DNA from: Bacteroidota bacterium
GTDB taxonomy: Bacteria > Bacteroidota > Rhodothermia > Rhodothermales > Rubricoccaceae
DNA length: 7,714 nt
Assembly (NCBI GenBank): GCA_022564455.1
Contig: JADFLK010000096.1
Location: 1 to 7,714 of the forward strand
Direction of reading: 5' to 3'
Below the pieces are notes generated by a model. That model did no database searches, had not been told where the DNA came from, and worked only from the letters and a program-made list of their open reading frames with translations. Each line of letters begins with the position of its first letter. Position 1 is the stretch's first letter. A program made the translations under genes and the position numbers. Positions 4,630-7,714 of the stretch are shown one piece after another.

Positions 4630-7600
4630 ATGCTTCAACGCCGACTCCAGATTCACGCACCCGCGTGCGGAATCCTGCTCCTTGTGTGTGCGCTTGGGGC
4701 CTCTGCCCAGGACATGGTTCGTTTTGAGCACCTCACCGTGGACGACGGTCTCTCCCAAAACGAGGTGACGACGGTACTTCAGGACAGCCGCGGCTTCCTC
4801 TGGGTGGGCACGTCCGGCGGCCTGAATCGTTACAATGGCTACGAATTTGCAGTTTTTCAGTTCGATCCTGTCGATACGACTTCGATTTCCGACAACCGCA
4901 TTACGGCGCTGTTGGAGACCGCCGATAGCACGCTCTGGGTGGGTACGGCCGACGGGCTCTTTCGGTACGACCCGGAATCCGTGGCGTTTACCGCGTACCG
5001 CCATCAGCCCGGAAACGTGGCCACGCTTGCGTTCAATGGCGTCTCGGCTCTGCTAGAGGATGCCTCCGGGCAGATCTGGGTCGGGCATGCCTCTCCTGAA
5101 GATTCCTCTATCGTAGGGATCAGCCGCCTTGATCCCCATTCCGGACACGTAGAACGCCTGACCATCTCATCCGACAATGAAGCAGTGCCCGTTCATGCGT
5201 TTGCACAAACCCCCGATGGAACGATCTGGGTAGGAACTGCGGATGGACTGCATCGCTACGATGCGGCGGCCGGCACCTTTACAACTCTTCGTCACGATCC
5301 GGCAGAACCGAACAGCCTCGCCGGCAACGACATCCGCGAGTTGCTTGTGGATAGCCGTGGGCGACTCTGGGTGGGGCTATGGGGCGAAGGCCTCGATTGC
5401 TACGACCCAGACTCCGGCGACGTGGAACATCACAAACCGGGGCCTACCAGCATTGACCTGAGTTCGGGGTACATCTCCGCTATCGGGCAGACAAGCGATG
5501 GATATTTGTGGGTCGGGACGGACAATCCGGACGGTTTGGTGAGTGCCTCGCTGCACCGCTACGATTTCAAACTCCAACTCTATGAGCGCTTTAATCACGA
5601 CCCGGAGCGTGAAGTTACTGTTGGTCCGGGGGTGGTTCGCGCGATTGTGGAAGACCACGCCGGTGTGCTCTGGGTAGCCACCGGCCTCGGAGGGCTTAGC
5701 CGTTTTGATCAGGTCACGCGGTTTATTCCCCACTACTATCCAATCGCCAATGACCCTACAAGCCTCGTCTCACCCACTGTTACAGCTTTTCTCGATGATG
5801 GCAAGGAAAGCATTTGGGTGGGCACCGCGAATGGCCTGGACCGCTTCGCCCGGTACGACGGCCAGTTTCGTCATTACAGGAATCGTCCTGGATCACCAAC
5901 ATCGTTGAGCAACAACCATGTAACCGCCCTGGCCGGCTGGCGCGGAGACACGCTATGGGTAGGGATAAAAAATGGTCTGAATCGGTTTGGTTTGGATCGC
6001 GGCGGCCAACAACGGTACCTCTACAATTCCGATCCGGAAGAAGGTGAATCGGACGGCGTAATCTCTGACGGCATAATCAAAGCGCTCTACGCCGACACCG
6101 CTCGCAACCATCTGTGGATCGGCACGAGGCACGGACTTGAAAGGATGGACGTGCGGACGGGCGAGATCACCCATGTCTACCGCGCCTCAGACACTACGCC
6201 CGCTTTCAGTAGCAACGAGATCGTAGTCCTGTATGCCTCGGAGGCCGCTCCCAACACCCTGTGGGTGGGGACGGAAGACGGTCTGAATAGCGTGGATCTC
6301 GAGAGTGGTGAGGTTTTGCAGTACGAGGCTGATGCAGGGAACCAGGCGGCACTGAGCCACCGCTACGTTACAGCTATCAGTACCATCCCCGCCGACTCGA
6401 ATGCCCTCTGGGTAGGTACGCTGGCTGGTGGCCTGAACCGCCTTGATCTCGAAACTGGAACCTTCAAATGGTTCACAAGCAGCAACAGCGGATTGCCGGG
6501 CAACACCATCAACAGTATCCAGCCAGGCGACAGCACTAACCCAGACGGTAGGATCCAGTCCACTAACAGCAACGATCCGTCTGATAGTACTAAACCTGAC
6601 GGAAGCAATAAGCCGGACAATGGAATCCAGCCGGCCGATAGTACCAAACTTGACAACAGCCTCCAGCCGACCGACAAAGTTGTCTTGTGGCTTGGTACCA
6701 ACCAGGGCCTCGTTCGCTTCAATACGAGCCCTCCTTACGAAACGCGTGTGTATGGCGTGGATTCTGGCGTGCAGTCGCGGCAGTTTAACGTGGGGGCTTC
6801 GTACCGTACACCGCGCGGGGAGATTGTGATGGGAGGAACGAACGGGTTCAACATTTTCTTACACTCCGATTTCCAGGACAATTTGAACGTTCCCAAGGTC
6901 GTGCTGACCGGGTACAGGATTGATGGGGAGGCGCAGGCCGCCGCAGAAGCCATTTTGCTTGTCGATGAACTTGACCTGGCTCACGACCAAAACGACCTCA
7001 CGTTCGATTTTGTGGGGCTGCACTTCAGCAGGCCGGAGGAGAATCGATACCGTGTTCGGCTCGAACGCAACGGCGGCGAGTCCGCCGCCTGGCGTGATTT
7101 GGGTACACAGCGGACGGCCACCTACGCAAATCTGACGCCGGGCCAGTATGTCTTCCACGTGCAAGCCGCCAACAGCGACGGTGTTTGGAGCGAGGCGTCG
7201 GCAAGTGTGCGCGTGCGGATCAAACCGCCGTGGTGGCAAACATGGTGGTTCAGGATTTTCGCCCTCGTTTCGGTTGTGGGGATTGCCGTGTTTGCCTACA
7301 AGCGGCGCATCCGGCGGATTGCTGAACGCAACCGCGAGCTGGAGGCGCTGGTGACGGAGCGCACCGAGGAGCTGGAACAGCAAAACGAGGCACTCGGCTC
7401 CAAGAATGACGAACTGGAGGCCACACTGGGGCAACTCCGCACCACCCAGACGCAGTTGGTGCAGGCCGAAAAACTGGCCTCGCTCGGCCGTATGACGGCA
7501 GGCGTGGCACACGAAATCAAGAACCCGCTCAACTTTGTCAACAACTTTGCGGAGCTTTCGGAGGAGCTGGCCGAGGAGCTCCGTACAGAACTTGCATCCG

Positions 7601-7714
7601 CCGCCGACCGCCGTGTGGGCGATGTGATGGATGATGTGGAGCCCCTTCTGGCCGACCTCGCCCTGAATGCGGCCAAGATCGCGGAGCACGGCCGGCGTGC
7701 GGATGGCATCGTTA
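4630..7714 (+). CDS. Membrane sensor histidine kinase, Reg_prop/Y_Y_Y type, 3' end missing
   Basis: Open at the right edge: 1028 codons visible without a stop. Order: signal peptide (1-26, cleavage likely at ASA-QD); about 14 beta-propeller repeats (about 30-745) marked by LWVGTxxGLxRYD-like strands, first W at 58, last GGTNGFNIF ending at 743; Y_Y_Y domain (about 755-866); WWQTWWFRI then one membrane helix (about 874-890); coiled coil (about 893-950); HisKA with H961 in GVAHEIKNPLNFVNN. Fourteen repeats fit the two seven-bladed propellers of Bacteroides hybrid sensors. The periplasmic part should bind a ligand, in that family often a glycan fragment, and signal across the membrane to autophosphorylate H961. 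The ATPase domain, and any receiver or AraC-type domain, lie outside the window, so hybrid or classical type is undecided. ATG 4630 is the first start after an in-frame TGA at 4588. Blades 3 and 6 have longer loops; another blade holds a tandem-repeat insert. Confidence 0.93.
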   Translation, partial: MLQRRLQIHAPACGILLLVCALGASAQDMVRFEHLTVDDGLSQNEVTTVLQDSRGFLWVGTSGGLNRYNGYEFAVFQFDPVDTTSISDNRITALLETADSTLWVGTADGLFRYDPESVAFTAYRHQPGNVATLAFNGVSALLEDASGQIWVGHASPEDSSIVGISRLDPHSGHVERLTISSDNEAVPVHAFAQTPDGTIWVGTADGLHRYDAAAGTFTTLRHDPAEPNSLAGNDIRELLVDSRGRLWVGLWGEGLDCYDPDSGDVEHHKPGPTSIDLSSGYISAIGQTSDGYLWVGTDNPDGLVSASLHRYDFKLQLYERFNHDPEREVTVGPGVVRAIVEDHAGVLWVATGLGGLSRFDQVTRFIPHYYPIANDPTSLVSPTVTAFLDDGKESIWVGTANGLDRFARYDGQFRHYRNRPGSPTSLSNNHVTALAGWRGDTLWVGIKNGLNRFGLDRGGQQRYLYNSDPEEGESDGVISDGIIKALYADTARNHLWIGTRHGLERMDVRTGEITHVYRASDTTPAFSSNEIVVLYASEAAPNTLWVGTEDGLNSVDLESGEVLQYEADAGNQAALSHRYVTAISTIPADSNALWVGTLAGGLNRLDLETGTFKWFTSSNSGLPGNTINSIQPGDSTNPDGRIQSTNSNDPSDSTKPDGSNKPDNGIQPADSTKLDNSLQPTDKVVLWLGTNQGLVRFNTSPPYETRVYGVDSGVQSRQFNVGASYRTPRGEIVMGGTNGFNIFLHSDFQDNLNVPKVVLTGYRIDGEAQAAAEAILLVDELDLAHDQNDLTFDFVGLHFSRPEENRYRVRLERNGGESAAWRDLGTQRTATYANLTPGQYVFHVQAANSDGVWSEASASVRVRIKPPWWQTWWFRIFALVSVVGIAVFAYKRRIRRIAERNRELEALVTERTEELEQQNEALGSKNDELEATLGQLRTTQTQLVQAEKLASLGRMTAGVAHEIKNPLNFVNNFAELSEELAEELRTELASAADRRVGDVMDDVEPLLADLALNAAKIAEHGRRADGIV
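6517..6678 (+). repeat. Three degenerate 54-nt tandem repeats inside a propeller blade
   Basis: Codons 630-683 of the sensor kinase form three 18-residue units: IQPGDSTNPDGRIQSTNS, then NDPSDSTKPDGSNKPDNG, then IQPADSTKLDNSLQPTDK. Shared core: PxDSTxxD. They fall between the strand NTINSI and the blade strand LWLGTNQGLVRF, where other blades have only a short D-x-x-G-like turn. The insert is polar, rich in Ser, Asp, Asn, Thr and Pro, and by eye less GC-rich at third positions than its surroundings. Reading frame is kept. This looks like repeat expansion into a surface loop. Confidence 0.8.

Noticed and set aside
4120..5004. 294-codon open frame on the minus strand
   Set aside because: It overlaps the 5' half of thiE in another frame and the start of the sensor kinase antisense. 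Both overlapped genes have strong family motifs and this frame has none.
6517..6678. Frameshift or assembly error causing the odd loop in the sensor kinase
   Set aside because: The frame is continuous on both sides, the insert is an exact multiple of three, and its 18-residue periodicity shows in the protein.
6363..6722. Hydrophobic repetitive minus-strand frame (Leu/Ser/Gly/Trp-rich) that could pass for a membrane protein
   Set aside because: Its repeats are the complement of the 54-nt tandem repeats, whose plus-strand frame continues in register through an obvious propeller gene.
6859..7689. 276-codon open frame on the minus strand
   Set aside because: Antisense to the Y_Y_Y, membrane and HisKA parts of the sensor kinase; composition is that of a complement shadow.

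Overview
This window reads as an ordinary chromosomal stretch from a moderately GC-rich, Gram-negative bacterium, most likely from the Bacteroidota/Rhodothermota side of the tree (Salinibacter/Rhodothermus-like). That placement is inference. It rests on a large Reg_prop/Y_Y_Y sensor kinase of a kind typical of that group, on the lack of a Shine-Dalgarno sequence before any of the start codons, and on a lipoprotein signal peptide. No mobile element, CRISPR array, tRNA or rRNA was seen.

Layout: (1) 1-198, minus: the first 66 codons of murA (peptidoglycan precursor synthesis), running off the left edge. (2) 321-1493, plus: a complete group I cysteine desulfurase (NifS/IscS type) with a TTG start, divergent from murA. 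(3) 1568-2146, minus: a YqgE/AlgH (UPF0301) protein, convergent with the desulfurase and probably co-transcribed behind (4). (4) 2185-2820 (or 2889), minus: a membrane CTP-dependent diacylglycerol/polyprenol kinase of the SEC59/DGK1/VTE5 family. (5) 2905-3762, plus: a dienelactone hydrolase-family protein carried as a lipoprotein. (6) 3800-4441, minus: thiamine phosphate synthase ThiE. (7) 4630-7714, plus: the first 1028 codons of a very large membrane sensor histidine kinase, open at the right edge. It has a signal peptide, about 14 propeller blades, a Y_Y_Y domain, one membrane helix, a coiled coil and HisKA with its phospho-accepting His.

The genes do not form one pathway. They are mostly single housekeeping genes (cell wall, sulfur/Fe-S, lipid, thiamine) plus one environmental sensor. 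The only likely operon is the kinase-yqgE pair.

The more unusual signals lie in the non-coding DNA and in one coding repeat. Both convergent gene junctions carry copies of a short AATCACGT-type repeat that supplies the last codons and stop of the adjacent gene, each next to a strong palindrome. The sensor kinase carries three degenerate 54-nt tandem repeats (6517-6678) in a loop of one propeller blade. I see no evidence of a wholly new multi-gene system here.
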